The notes under the pieces are model-generated. The model had not been told where the DNA came from, searched no databases, and worked only from the letters and a program-made list of their open reading frames with translations. A stretch of DNA of 64,000 nt, taken from NCBI RefSeq assembly GCF_914767665.1, contig NC_059507.1, positions 21,640,718 to 21,704,717 on the forward strand, given 5' to 3'. Positions 22,056-33,748 of the stretch are shown one piece after another. The translations under genes and the position numbers were made by a program. The DNA is from Harmonia axyridis (lineage: Eukaryota > Arthropoda > Insecta > Coleoptera > Coccinellidae). Numbering within the stretch: position 1 is the stretch's first letter; the number at the start of each line of letters is the position of its first letter.

Positions 22056-22900
22056 GAAATTAGTCTTTAGAGTCTCATGGGCAATTGTAACGTTACAATA
22101 TATCACTCTCTTGCGGAGTCTGTAATGAGATACTGCATTGCTGCCTGGGGTGGTACCTTCAATAATTCCCTGAACGTCCTCCAAGTGACGCAGAACACAA
22201 TATTGAAGATTTTGTTTAGAAAACCGATATTGTTTCCTGCGGACTATATCTGTATAGAGAAACTCATTTACTGAAGGTGAGACCTCTATATAAACCAGTG
22301 TTTAGTCAAGGTATTCAAGAAGAAATCTGTTCTTCAAGAAAAAAAAGAAAAACTTCGTGACAAATTCATGCTTAACTCTAGCATCCTTCAAGAAGAGTCA
22401 CACACAGAGATGTGTTTTCTATCACGGCCCCAAACTTTTTAATCTCCTACCAGTTACCGAAAAAAAATATATTTCAAATTTCAGTATATACAAAAACTCA
22501 ATCAAATCTTTTATCGTCCTCAATAGAAAAATTTTCAACTTATTTGGTAGATACAATGTGGCTGTGAGCGTAGTAACTTATTTTTTTCTTCTCGAGTTCC
22601 CTCTCTCTCTCCCTCTCCCTTTATATATCTATTTTTGTTTGTATATTTTGCTCAAAGGATCATCAGACGTATTATTATTATTACAATTATTTATCATTAT
22701 TATTAAAATTATTTAGCTTGGATATAAACAAAATAAGTGTGTTTAATATCGGCCAGTCATGTTTAATTCTTGATATATCTTTGAACACCCCGAATGAAGG
22801 GTAGAGAGCACAACACAAAGTTAGTACTTAGGTGCGTTCATCCTCACATGAAGGGTAAATAATTGCAGATTGTACGATTTAATTGGTATTTATTGTTTGG
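22056..22900 (+). pseudogene. CR1/Jockey-like retrotransposon C-terminus and 3' UTR
   Basis: NVTIYHSLAESVMRYCIAAWG and LQVTQNTILKILFRKPILFP are the typical C-terminal tail of a CR1/Jockey-like RT. Frame breaks follow. The downstream 3' UTR (CT-rich run, GCTCAAAGGATCATCAGAC, GAGAGCACAACACAA, then CTTAGGTGCGTTCATCCTCA) recurs in reverse orientation at 56930-57260, confirming a dispersed family with a shared 3' end. Confidence 0.8.
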
Positions 22901-23204
22901 AGTATTAATAATATAAAAAATGTATCAATTGAAAATAATTTCAAGAGCTTTGTGATTTAAAACATTAATTTCTAGGTGTTCAGAAAAGACGAGGCTACAT
23001 TTGAGTATTCATAAATAATCTCAACGAATCACTCCACAGGGTGTTTTTAATAAAACCATACTTTTCCTTTCCCCTAATTTTGCCAGTGTGTATTCAGTGT
23101 CCAGATTAGAACGAAAATCAAGTGCGTATTCACTTCAAATATAGTAGAATATTTGAATCCCCTCTTACCCAGCCACGTGCCTATATTTTTACCCTATGAT
23201 ATCC

Positions 23205-23380
23205 ATTTGGTACATAGATGGATTGAAATCACAAGGAGTCACTGGCGTGAGGGTATAACATAATTGAGGTTATCAGGAACCCTCTTTCAGCAAGAATATA
23301 TTCCAGCTGTTTATAGGATGTGTGCTCAAGAGTGTTTTAAAAGCAACCTCAAAAGGACGCACACATGCATATAAGTAGAA
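23205..23380 (+). pseudogene. small RNase H remnant of the R1-type family
   Basis: The stretch (W)YIDGLKSQGVTG and AVYRMCAQECFKSNLKRTHT parallels WITDGLK and AVYVCAQECLKMNLKGAH of the copy at 19354. It is under 200 bp and broken by small deletions. Confidence 0.65.
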
Positions 23381-25190
23381 TATCGTATAAAATAATTTCT
23401 TTTTTTTTTTTTAAAAACAATAAACTACTCCCCACTTGTCTCTCCACATATTCACCCTTCTTCGAAACCACAGTCAAGTTCGAACCCAACAAGCCCACAT
23501 GAAGAACCTCGTGTAACTTCAAGAGTCAATTCTGCAGTTTCTTGGCGTCCACTTGAGCGTATATCGAATGTGTACACACTTCATTGGCTCATACACGATC
23601 TCTATGCTGCCGTTGTAGACATCTTCGACAACTCTCTGGAAAATCGTTGTTGTTGAAGCAGAAGCGAATGTGCTTTGAATATCCATCGACGTTGGCTGGA
23701 AGCATCCTTCAGATAATGGCTTGCTAGGAGAAAATTTGGATAGCGAACACGCTGTCTTTGGCAATTAACGTGCACTATGTTAGTTCTGAGAGAATGTGCA
23801 TATGAGCTTTTGTAGGATGTTCTTGTTGAAACGGAGGGAAAATTGATTTAGTTAGTGATTGAAAGTGAAGATGAATTTCCATACAGACCAAAATAATTGA
23901 ACAGACTGGATTGTGTTCAGAACATTTGGTATGGTGAGATCTGCTTCGGTATGAAGTGCTTTAATAACTAAGAATAATATGTTATACTAGTTGGAGTCTG
24001 GGATCAGCGCAAATCTACGAAATATGTCGAAAACGTAAGATTTCCTTAAACACACAACCACGTGAAAATTATCTAGTTCAAGCTTCGTTCAAATTTACAA
24101 ATTGATCACATCATCAGAACTATAGAAATTCAAGAAGAATATTGGAAAAGAAATTACAAATATTTTCATGACAACAGATTCATTCGGGTTGAGATTTCGC
24201 GAGCATATATGGTTTAGCAATTTCGAGTGTTGATGCGTCATCCAAACCATAGAAAATTCAAGCAGAATACATAAAATTGTCACATCTATTTCAGAGCCGT
24301 TTAATAAGGTTTATGGATTAAAGAAAGGTTAAGGATCCAAAAGCCAAACAAGGCATTTGAATAGTGTCGATGAATCTTCATGTGTTCAAAATCTACATAA
24401 AATAAAAGAAAGGAAATATTGTATTCCGTTTACGTATACCGGGTCCCCAAGTTATCGTATACAGGCAATATCTAGCTCATTTGACAAGATAATAAAAAAT
24501 AATTATGTTTTTATTGTTATTACAGAAAAAATACCAAGTATGTGCTGTCGTTGTATTCCAAATAGAATGACACGCAATTTTCACTGACAATATACAGGGG
24601 GTGCCATTTGAAAATAAAAAGTGAGGGTTAGCTACCACAGGGCTGTCAAATGTAAGATCCTTTTTTATACATAATTCGAAAGGTACTTCGATGTTATTCA
24701 AAGCAATTTCTTGATTATCTTGCCAACTAAGCTAGATATTGTCTAGGACTTGGAACATCCGATATGCATCTTCAAAAATTACAAAATGGCGAAGGTCCCG
24801 GTAATTCAGATAACCATTAGAAAGAGTATGGGTTGTTTCCTTATAACATAGAATACCAGGAAATAGCATAAGGCGATATTCCTTTGTTAAAACTGGTGAA
24901 CGGAAATCCCCCATTAGCGACCTTCCATGATTCAATTCTCAGTCAAATTTAGCGTTTCGTGCTGTCAAAGTTAACCAACAAATGCCATAGGCGTATCATA
25001 GGGTAAGACAAGGATTTCATTTTCTTATTACATTTTTCGGGTTTATTATTTCTTCATTCTCATCATATTACAAGCTAATTGCGTTATTCTGTAAATAAAT
25101 ATTGATTATAGGACATCAAAGGAAAAATAATTATCAATTATTAGTATAGAAGTATTTTATTTTCACGATTTTAATTTTTTCCTGCTTTAG
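23381..25190. other. intronic sequence, possible eroded first THAP exon
   Basis: Mostly unrecognised. A pair of similar ~30-bp segments occurs at about 24112 and 24238 (CATAGAAAATTCAAGCAGAA type). At 24950-25002 a short stretch preceding GTAAGA reads, with stops, CCQS..NAIGVS, which could be a decayed N-terminal half of the THAP domain found at 25191. Confidence 0.35.
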
Positions 25191-25380
25191 GTTTCCAAAA
25201 GACGAAAGCAGGAGAGCGGCATGGATTCATTTTATAAATGAGCCTGAATTTGTTCCTAAAACTCAAAGTTATTTATGCTCTCGTCATTTTGCTGATGATT
25301 GTTTTGATCAAACTCCAAAGGCTAAAGTGAGACTACATCCCATTGCTGTACCAACAATTGTATTAGATCGTTCAAAATAT
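25191..25380 (+). CDS. THAP zinc-finger exon (partial gene or transposon-derived)
   Basis: A clean exon: acceptor TTTTTTCCTGCTTTAG at left, donor GTAAGT at 25381. It has one split base plus 63 codons without a stop. The peptide FPKDESRRAAWIHFINEPEF, QSYLCSRHFADDCF and VRLHPIAVPTIV shows the C-terminal half of a THAP domain: FPKD, the conserved Trp, the Cys-x2-His pair (CSRHF) and the AVPTI box. THAP domains bind DNA in P-element transposases and many insect nuclear proteins. The N-terminal Cys pair would be in a preceding exon I cannot confidently place, and no downstream exon was found. It is on the strand opposite tutl, so it is either a nested gene fragment or a THAP-transposon relic. Confidence 0.7.
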
Positions 25381-27300
25381 GTAAGTAAATTATATTGACA
25401 ACCATTTTCCTCATTATATAAACATTTCTCGACAAACGACTCATTTTTTTAATCGTTACTTTTTCACAACTTGTATCAATAGTCGAAGATAAAATTATTT
25501 CTCATTACGAAAATCATATCGAGGTTAGTAATATATGAAAACATTTCCACGTGAATATTGATCGAAAAAATCATTCTTCCTCTTCATAGATCACAATCCT
25601 CCCTTTCAAATTATCCTATTCGATATCCGGTCAGATCCAAAGACTCATCCCCTCATATAACCGAAGACCAAATATTTACTCTTTCCCTCCATGGAAAATA
25701 TTCTTCCACCCCATCGGTCCCATCTCTTGTACACTTCGTGGCACGTATACAAGATGCTCGGTGACTCAGAACGGAATCATAATCGGCTTTCGAAGTAAAT
25801 TGAGATGCCTACATAAGCATCATCCTGATCCTCTTATAGTACAATGAAGAAATTTAATGATTAAGTGTTTATGGTGGTTGAAGAGGCTGCAGACTATTGT
25901 TGGTACGTGGAGCAGCCTCGAAATTAACTATTTGAGTTTACGCTTGGCGGGATATTAATTCTGTTAGAATTTTAGAATTATGTTCGTCAATAGCTTGAGA
26001 TATTGTGAATGTGAATCGTGGAAAGTTAGAAGTAGTGATATCCCCAGAACACTGATAATAGACGAGATTATTTTTTTCACATCTTAAAATCTGACATTTT
26101 GGTGGTTTCGACTTATAGCAATGCATTATTCTAACCAATCATTCGGGATCATACTGATAATACTGCTTCCTCATCGATAATACCTTGCTTACATTGAAAC
26201 TTCAAAATTTTATTTTGAATTTGTCATTATAGAAATCTTAAATGCTTCAAGCTTTATTGAGAAATGAACACAAATAGATTCAATCCATCACCCGAGAATA
26301 TTGAACATTTAGAGTGTTGAAAAAAATAATCTTGTTTATTTGAGGCAAAAACATTCGAACAAACCGAATTTTTGTTCTCATGTTCTTGCTAAATAAACCA
26401 GTTTTCGTGGAGAAGAATTTTTTTTTTTTTTTGATAATTTTATGACAATCGAAAGCTAGTTACTTGGCAACAAGTACCAAGATACGAGTTCGAGAAATTT
26501 TTCATATAATTTTAAGGCATTTGTCAATGCTTGAAGGATATTCGGCGGAAAATTTTCTGACAAAAAAATTGAACTAAACATTAGATTCGTTGCTGTATAA
26601 ATGATCTATTACCATTGCATCGTGGGCATCTCGAGCTGATGTAAATACTATATTTTTAAACGGGTCAATCAAAATGCTATAGTCATTATAGTACTCTTCT
26701 GCAAGAGTTTGCACAAAACGTTCCAAACTGTCTTTACCGTTGCTTCTTTATATTTGGTCCCGTCTTTCTTTCTCATATTGACCACCGAATCTTTTAGTAT
26801 CAACGTCAATTCTTCTAAGCACCTATGTTCATTCAATTCATATTCTCGTTCGCAGCTAAAATCCATAAATATTCCCCAAATATATTTGTGATTGTATGTT
26901 GTATTTCTGGGAATGTTTCTTTGATTAGCGCATGTATACTTAGTTTTACTTTGAGCATACGTTTTGATTTGGAATTGGAAGTTGGCGAACTCAATCGTGT
27001 TGTCTTAGTGGTTAATATGAATGCAAATATCAGTTTTATGTTTTTTTTGTCTTGTTAGTGTTATTGGGTGAAATTGTTTCATATGACAATAAATGATTTA
27101 ATTTCATTGGTTATTGGTTGATTATTAACTTCTTTTTCTGTATCCGTCGCATAAAATAGGCTTTTATTCAAAAGAAATGTAAAGTTAATATCTCAGTTAT
27201 AAGGATGGATTCATCCATAAATGAAGAAATATCCTAGATACGAGACTCGTTATCCCTTTTTCAGATAATAACAAATGTCACTTGATCTTAAATGTATCAA
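25381..27300. other. intronic sequence, nothing recognised
   Basis: AT-rich stretch downstream of the THAP exon. No further THAP-protein exon and no other coding signal were found. Confidence 0.35.
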
Positions 27301-27302
27301 CG

Positions 27303-27757
27303 AAGAAAATACAAAAAAAAAAGTACAGAAGTACGATTTCCAAGTGTGTAATATCATACGATATTAATGAAATATCTGGTTAATGTATCAACAAAAATGC
27401 CATCAACATAACCATTGTCAAACAGAACATTTCCACGCTATTTCAAAGGAATCATAATCGAAAGTAAACCAAGGAGAATGCATGTCATCAAGGGAGAGTA
27501 GCGATATACCGGTTTCACCCTTATTAGGGATCATCAGTACCGCATAGCTCAACCCAAGATGACGAACAAACGAAATAGCAGGCATCTTATTGAAATGTTG
27601 AAATATTGAAAATTATTGAAATAGCGTGGAAATCTTCTGTTTGACCATGGTTATGTTGATAGCATTTTTGTTGATACATTAACCAGATAGTTAATTAATA
27701 TCGTATGATATTACACACTTGGAAATCGTACTTCTTTTTCTTTTTGTATTTTATTCA
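27303..27757. mobile_element. MITE with ~140-bp inverted repeats
   Basis: The left arm (about 27303-27448) contains GTACGATTTCCAAGTGTGTA, ATATCTGGTTAATGTATCAA and TTTCCACGCTATTTCAA. The right arm (about 27594-27757) carries these in reverse complement, ending ACACTTGGAAATCGTAC. A ~145-bp spacer separates them. No coding capacity. Confidence 0.8.
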
Positions 27758-28377
27758 TTCATTACCAGGTGCAGGTGTTAGCCAATTATATATTATTTAT
27801 TAAATATATCAATCCAGACTTACCTCCATGTTCCCAAATATTTACACGAATCTTTTGAAACTTGCTTCTAACGAGAAAAAAATGGTATGGTACAGGTAGT
27901 TCCAGCTGTGCGCTACGCCCGAGATCTGAATATAGAAGTTTTGTAAAAAAATTTATTCAAATATTAACAGAAGGTGCTCCTAGGATGGAAATGGCTCTAT
28001 TAATTCTCTCTGATTAAGAGCTATGTGATACCCTTCTACATATAGTTTCAATCCAGTTATTTCGATTCAGCCCTAATTACGCAAATCCTATTATTGTTAA
28101 TCATGGAATCGGAGACGAGCTTGAGGTGAACGCCCTGAGGAAAGCATCTAGAAACCAGCATACCCATACTGAACATCAGTGTTATGTATACAGGGTAATT
28201 CATTGGTAAATGGGCGGAAGCTGAAGGTAGTAGAGTCAGAATAATCTTTATTTGAAGGAACTTTTTCTCTTCATTCAAGATACAGAGTATTTCATTGATT
28301 TCGTTAATTTCTTCAATTACCCATAACTGATACAATGATATTGTTCGATTATAAAGTGAACCCATGACTGCTGAGGT

Positions 28378-28530
28378 CGGTCAGTATAGTCAAAGATCTT
28401 GGAGTCTTGCTGGATGTTGATTTGAGTATCGCAGAGCACATAGAGTATATATCATCGAAATCTTTTAGAATGATCGGCTATCTAAAAAGACATATGCAGG
28501 GATTTAGTGTCTTTTCCATTAAGGGAATGT
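28378..28530 (+). pseudogene. non-LTR RT thumb fragment
   Basis: SVKDLGVLLDVDLSIAEHIE and SSKSFRMIGYLKRHM match the post-catalytic segment of Jockey/CR1-like reverse transcriptases (DLGVxxDxxLxxxxHI). No flanking RT sequence survives. Confidence 0.7.
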
Positions 28531-30180
28531 ACCAGGTTTTTCACCATAATTTGACCCCCCTTTAACTTTGTTACTAAAAGAGGTACAAAAAAATGTTTTC
28601 TACAAAAGTTTCACGAAATCGACTAGTGTTTTATAAAATGATTTCACAAAGCGAAAAATATACAGAGTGGGCAATATATTGATTGCAACTTCATTTTTTC
28701 AAATGGAACAACCTGTATATTTTTCTATATTTGACTAGCTCTTTTTCCCCTGATTTCGAATATATAACATATGTTTGGCCTATCTCTCTTATTCCAAGTA
28801 TCACAGAGTTTCGAATTTTAAGAACCACCAGGCAAGCAAAGTAATCAGTTTTCGAGTTTTCAGTTCGAGATATTCTGAAACGAGCAAGAAAATGTTCAGA
28901 TTTTAAGTGGAGGACATTTCGAGCCGTTTTTGTAGTTATTTTTCTAATTATTTTGTTATTATGTTTTTTTGTTCATAATTGTTTCAAAATATACGATATC
29001 AACCTATTGCAACTCAATCCTCAATTAATGGAAACTGAAATATTCTACAGCTTCAAAAAGGAAAACCAATATGAAAAATGAATTATAAAGTCATGTTGAA
29101 ATAATTATGGATTCAATATTTTTGATAATTCATTGTTAAATGTTACTTCAAACCACTTTCATGTATCCAAGTTTTTTTACGTTGAAAATTTGTGCAGTCA
29201 AACAGTCTGCTCGAAAATTTGAAGTACACGTCTCAGTTTAATTTTTAGTGATGTTTACGAAAATTAAAACAGATTTTCAAAATTCCGATGTACAGGGTGT
29301 TGTTTCGAAGATTCAAACGATTCATCATTTTTTGTTAACCTGGACCTGGATTTTCAAGGCGGTTATTGCATGATATGTTTCGGCTCTCAATTAGGAACAT
29401 ATTTGCCAAATATGAAGAAAATATACCGGGTGATTCGTTTGATATGGCCTCAGAAATAAACGGGCAAAATTCATAAAACAGCCTGTATCTCGGCTATGAA
29501 GACAGTAAGACCCAATAAATGGGGTATCTCCAGAACCGCCTTGGTGCCACCTATGCACCTGTGAAGTATTTCCGTTTCCCAAGGAAACATCCTGTATAAG
29601 ATTTTGCACAATTACAAAAAATAAATTTGAATATACCCCAAAAAAAATCTCAGAACTTGGGAACAATTCAACATAAAATTTGGCAGAACCAACTACTCAA
29701 TGAATAATCCTCTTGACAGAGCATTGCGAGCTGCTGGATCGGTGGAGATAGATCTATTTCATGTTTCAATCTTTCAATGGAAAAGTAATTTTGAGGTGTT
29801 TTTATATATATGCTGTTTTGTTCTTTTCGTTTTTGACATTTTTTTTTCAGAAATGTTGTTGATTATTATATGTCAATATGTAAAATGGATTATTGTCTGT
29901 AAATAATTTAATAAATAAATATATAGGTTTGTCCGGTATAAAATGAAACACCCTGTATAAACTGTCAACTAGGAAAGATCACAGATACAGAACACAAAAA
30001 CATCTGATGGAATTTGTCATAGAGAACCACGGTACTCGGTAGAAATAATGTATTATAAACTTTAACATATACTACACATCAAAAGAGAAAATCGTCAGTA
30101 TTGCATGAATTTATTTTTTCATTTCTGTAATTTTCGAAACATGCAGTTCCACCGCCACCCGCGATTCCTACCCCTGTTTA
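28531..30180. other. intronic sequence with several isolated MITE termini
   Basis: Half-ends of the ACAGGGTGT type occur at about 29293 (ACAGGGTGTTGTTTCG) and, reversed, at about 29946 (TGAAACACCCTGTAT), and ACCGGGTGATTCG at about 29426. They do not form a well-matched pair. Otherwise unrecognised. Confidence 0.45.
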
Positions 30181-30187
30181 ATTACAG

Positions 30188-30605
30188 AACCCCACCTACA
30201 TTTGGCGTCCCTCATCATCCCTTTGTCCGAAATCGATACGATAATTGGCGAAACCCGAATCCTCGTGTATGCACGCCCGAATTTTCGACAGGGCGGGCGT
30301 TTTCGGGCGGCTGCGAGCGCCTCGGCCGTCCCCCGGGGACGGCGGGCGTCGGCAAAGGCCTCCGTGCCGTCTCCTCATTGTTTTCCTTTTTTCCCGGACA
30401 ATACGCTGTCGCTTTTCTTTGCGCCATAAATATTATTATTCCGGGCGTCGAGTCGCGGGCGAACGGCTTGCCGCACACGTGACCCCGATGGCGATATTTC
30501 GGACGAGGGGCGGTGGGGGTAAGATGGCCGCCGCCGCCGAGTCTTTTGCGAAGGGATGCTACTGTTTTTTCCATTTTGTCGGCTTGAGAGGACAGAGAGG
30601 CTGTT
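30188..30605. promoter_or_regulatory. GC-rich, CpG-rich island inside a tutl intron
   Basis: About 400 bp stand out from the AT-rich surroundings, with many CpG dinucleotides and a stretch AAGATGGCCGCCGCCGCC near 30521, a YY1-type core. Several long overlapping frames exist on both strands, but these come from the lack of AT-rich stops. Possible roles are an alternative tutl promoter or first exon, or an intronic regulatory element. The evidence is composition only. Confidence 0.4.
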
Positions 30606-30839
30606 TGTAGATTATTGCCGAGTTTTCGTATGTTTTCGATGGATATACAGGGTGTTCGCATTGAATAATCTATACATTCAATGGAGGAGTAGTATACGAT
30701 GTGTCTCCACATTTCTCAGAGAGATTGAGATCAGCTTGGAGTAAATTTGGCTTAATTCAATTATAGTATATCCAAAGTCACTTGATGGAAGACAGAATAT
30801 TTCAATGAAGATCTAAAAATTATGGAAAATTATTTTCTT

Positions 30840-31772
30840 GAGTGGCTCTTATGACCTATTCCAAATAAAACAGAAGTATACTGTTTCCATTTGAATAAGC
30901 AACAAAAACACAGAAAATTGAGAGTAACTTTCAATAATTCCGTCTTGAATCATAATTTTGCCCCCAAATATCTTGGAGTTAAACTTGATTCTTCTTTGAA
31001 TTTCAAGGTTCACTTAGAAAATTTGCGTTTGAAATTGAAGTTGAGGAATAATATCCTCCAAAAATTAGGAGGATCTTTATGGGGTGCTGATGCCAACACT
31101 CTTCGTACAGCAGCCTTGGCCTTGGTTTTTTCTGCTGCTGAAATCTGTTGTTCTGTTTGGTTCAATAGTGCTCATGTTCATAAAATTGATGCACAGTTTG
31201 ACGTTTCTATGAGAATTATTAGTGGGACTATTAGATCTACTCCTTTAGATTGGTTACCGGTGCTATCACATATAGTTCCACCTCATATTCGTAGACAGGT
31301 TGCAGTCAAGAAATCTTGGGATACATTTCATTTCTACCTGAACTCATTTCCAATTGTATCCTATTTCCCAGATTATAGAACTGCTAGATTGAAATCACGC
31401 AAACCTTTATGGACTAATACCTTCCTTGAATCCAATGAAAGTGACAAGGAAATTTGGCGTTCGGGATGTACTTCTTCTAACGTCTTCAACAAAAGTCTTA
31501 TCGTTGATCCTTCAGAAAAAGTTCTAGGTTTCAATCTTCCTAGGAAAATTTGGTGTATTTTAAATCGACTTAGAACTGGTCATGGTCGTTGTAATAGTAC
31601 CCTCTTCAAATGGCATTCTATTGATAGCCCACTATGTGAGTGCGGTGTAGAAGAGACCATTGACCACTTGGTGAACGATTGTCCGATTTATAAATTTCAT
31701 GATGGTTTCCAAGCTATCCATTCAGTTTCAGATTCTTTTTTAGAATGGATAGTGAACTTCAAATCGATATAA
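30840..31772 (+). pseudogene. non-LTR retrotransposon C-terminal ORF, 5'-truncated
   Basis: An open frame runs about 300 codons. It starts in an RT thumb region (PKYLGVKLDSSLNFKVHLEN), then AALALVFSAAEICCSVWFNS and the rest of a Jockey/CR1-like C-terminus. It ends with an Ile-rich RIISGTIRSTPLDWLPVLS region, LPRKIWCILNRLRTGHGRC and a zinc-knuckle-like CECGVEETIDHLVNDCP. The FADD palm and everything upstream are missing, with homology starting around 30840 (KTEVYCFHLN). The retained part is free of stops, so this is a fairly young 5'-truncated insertion. I place it as Jockey-like by motif style, not by search. Confidence 0.85.
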
Positions 31773-32140
31773 TGAAAACTAATATTCAGTACTCCTTTCT
31801 GCTTCTTTTTTTTTTTTGTTTTAGGATCCAATTGGAAATTATAGAGTCGTCAACCGAAAAGAGAGGATGAAGAAAATTTTGTTTTGGTTGAAGAGGAAGT
31901 CCTTCAATATAAATTATGTCAGCCTAGTCTGTAAACGTTTACACAAACCAGTCACTACACCGATACGGGGAGACAGGGTTTTTGCTGAGGTTTTTATCTG
32001 TTCTCTTGTATCATACGTTGAAATGTATGATGCCCCGTTACATATCCTCTGCTAATACTGAGATTCATCGACACATATGCTTGATTGTTTGAAATTAATA
32101 TTTTGTATTGCTCTTTCTCAAAAGAATATATAAATATATA
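31773..32140 (+). repeat. probable 3' UTR of the preceding non-LTR element
   Basis: A T-rich run and AT-rich sequence follow the stop at 31772 and end near an ATATAAATATATAAA stretch. No other feature was recognised. Confidence 0.5.
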
Positions 32141-32144
32141 AACA

Positions 32145-32255
32145 AGGTTGTCCAAGTTCACAGAAATTCCTTAGGGACCAGTGGATTTATTGCCTAAAAT
32201 TACTTCAATATAAACCACGGTATTTAGCGGATCGCGGTATCAACTTCAAAGGGAC
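32145..32255 (+). repeat. dispersed relative of part of the 744-bp satellite unit
   Basis: ACAAGGTTGTCCAAGTT, AAATTCCTT and AAACCACGGTATTTAGCGGA parallel ACAAGGCTTGTCCAAGTTTT, AATTCCTTTGG and AAACCCCGGTATTTAGCAAA in the satellite at 50600-50700. Confidence 0.7.
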
Positions 32256-32453
32256 ATCTGGGCCAAGCGTTTTTATGGACAAGTGACATTGGATCTACTA
32301 TACACGTTTTGCGAAAAGTATGCACATGGAAAAAATTTAAGAGGCGATGTTAGGATCTTGATACCCATACTTGAGATATTATATCACAAATTTACACAAA
32401 TATGAAATGTATAAAAACCGCTGCTGATATAACGCGAATCTCCTACTATTCAT

Positions 32454-33480
32454 TAGGTGTAGTAAAAAGAAATAAATTATTTTCCAAGAGATGGCTCCAG
32501 TTATCTGTATAAGTCCGATCGGATTCTATCAGATGGCGTTAGAAAGATGATATTTCGTACTACCAAAGCTTTTGTGACAGTTTTGTGATTAGTTGACTCA
32601 GTTTAGTTTGAGCGGGCGTCAAAGATGGATACCAGAAGAGGGAAAATACGCTTTATTTTACAGTTTTCCTTCGATAAAGGTGAAAATGTAAATCGTGTTT
32701 ATGGTCCTGATACTGTAATAGCCAATCAAGAGCAATCTTGGTGTCAAAGATGCAATGCGCAATGGAAGGCTTATTGACGAAAATGTCAATAAAATCATGG
32801 ATATTGGTGAGTCCGAGCGTCATGTGAGCACAGTTTTGACTGTCCAAGAGCTGAAGATTACACTAAAAATCGTTTGGAACCATTTGCTTTAAGTTGGTCA
32901 CAAGAAGAAGCTCGATGTATGGTTTTTTTGCGTTAACTCGTGTGGTATTTATTTATTTATTTATTCCTGCTTATATAAATAAATAAATAAATACCACATG
33001 AGTTAACGCAAAAAACCTCATGAACCGAAGTTCCATTTGCGAATCAATGCTGAGTAGCTGCAAAATCGACCCATTTATGAAACGGTTGGTGACTGGTGAT
33101 GAAAAGTGGATCACTTGCGACAACGTCAAGCGAAAACGGTCGTGGTCGTAACGTGGTGAGCCGGCGGAAACGGTAGCCCAGTTAGAATTGACGGCCAGGA
33201 AGGTTTTGTTATGTGTCTGGTGGGATTGGCAGGGAATTATCTACTACGAGCTGCTCCCCTACGGTACAACTTTTGATTCGAAACTGTACTGTTAACAATT
33301 GGACCGTCTGAAGGAAGCAATCACCCAGAAGTGGTCAGCTTTGGCCGATAGGAGAGGAATTGTGTTCCATCAGGAAAACGCCATGCCATACACATAGATA
33401 GGAGGGACTCGCCAGAAGCTCCGTGAGCACGGTTGGAACGTTCTTATTCATCTACCTTATGTATTACATTTTCTACAGGA
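32454..33480 (+). pseudogene. mariner transposase pseudogene with a fold-back insertion
   Basis: A probable 5' end (TTAGGTGTAGTAAAAAGAAA) is followed by the start MDTRRGKIRFILQFSFDKGE at 32625. Broken frames then show VYGPDTVIANQ, FLKRLVTGDEKWITCDNVKR (first catalytic D), LLCVWWDWQGIIYYELLPYG and a damaged second block (VFHQENAMP, where an Asp is expected: D to E). It ends around 33480 before the third Asp. In addition a 95-bp palindrome (32921-33016) sits in the coding region. The motifs place it in the mariner family, cecropia/mauritiana-like; it is inactive. Confidence 0.85.
32921..33016. repeat. fold-back: inverted duplication of mariner coding sequence around (ATAA)n
   Basis: The left arm has TTGCGTTAACTCGTGTGGTA, followed by (TTTA)n. 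A 10-bp loop (TCCTGCTTAT) follows, then (ATAA)n and TACCACATGAGTTAACGCAA. The right arm is the genuine mariner coding sequence (HELTQK); the left arm is an inverted copy. Confidence 0.85.
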
Positions 33481-33748
33481 AATGTACATACACAGTTCAT
33501 CTTGTGATATTCACTTCCATTTTTAAATAACTGAATAAATTGCTAGATATCTTAATCCCAAAAATCCGAGCTTGTACGCCAGTTTCCGAGAAGAACATCA
33601 CCAAACTCTGGTGGATATATTAATAATAGATCAGCAAAAGCTGAGAAGATGGGAACCAAGTGAGGTTGTCAGAGGATATTAAAAAAAAAAAATCTGACGA
33701 GTAATATTGCAATTGTACAAAAGATCCAAATTAGACAATGTCAAATAA

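Noticed and set aside
28540..29960. A single large MITE between the half-ends at 29293 and 29946
   Set aside because: The inner sequences next to the two CAGGGTGT-type ends do not match as inverted repeats.
30105..30744. Several overlapping long frames on both strands in the GC-rich island
   Set aside because: They overlap in multiple frames, show no domain and are explained by the scarcity of AT-rich stop codons.
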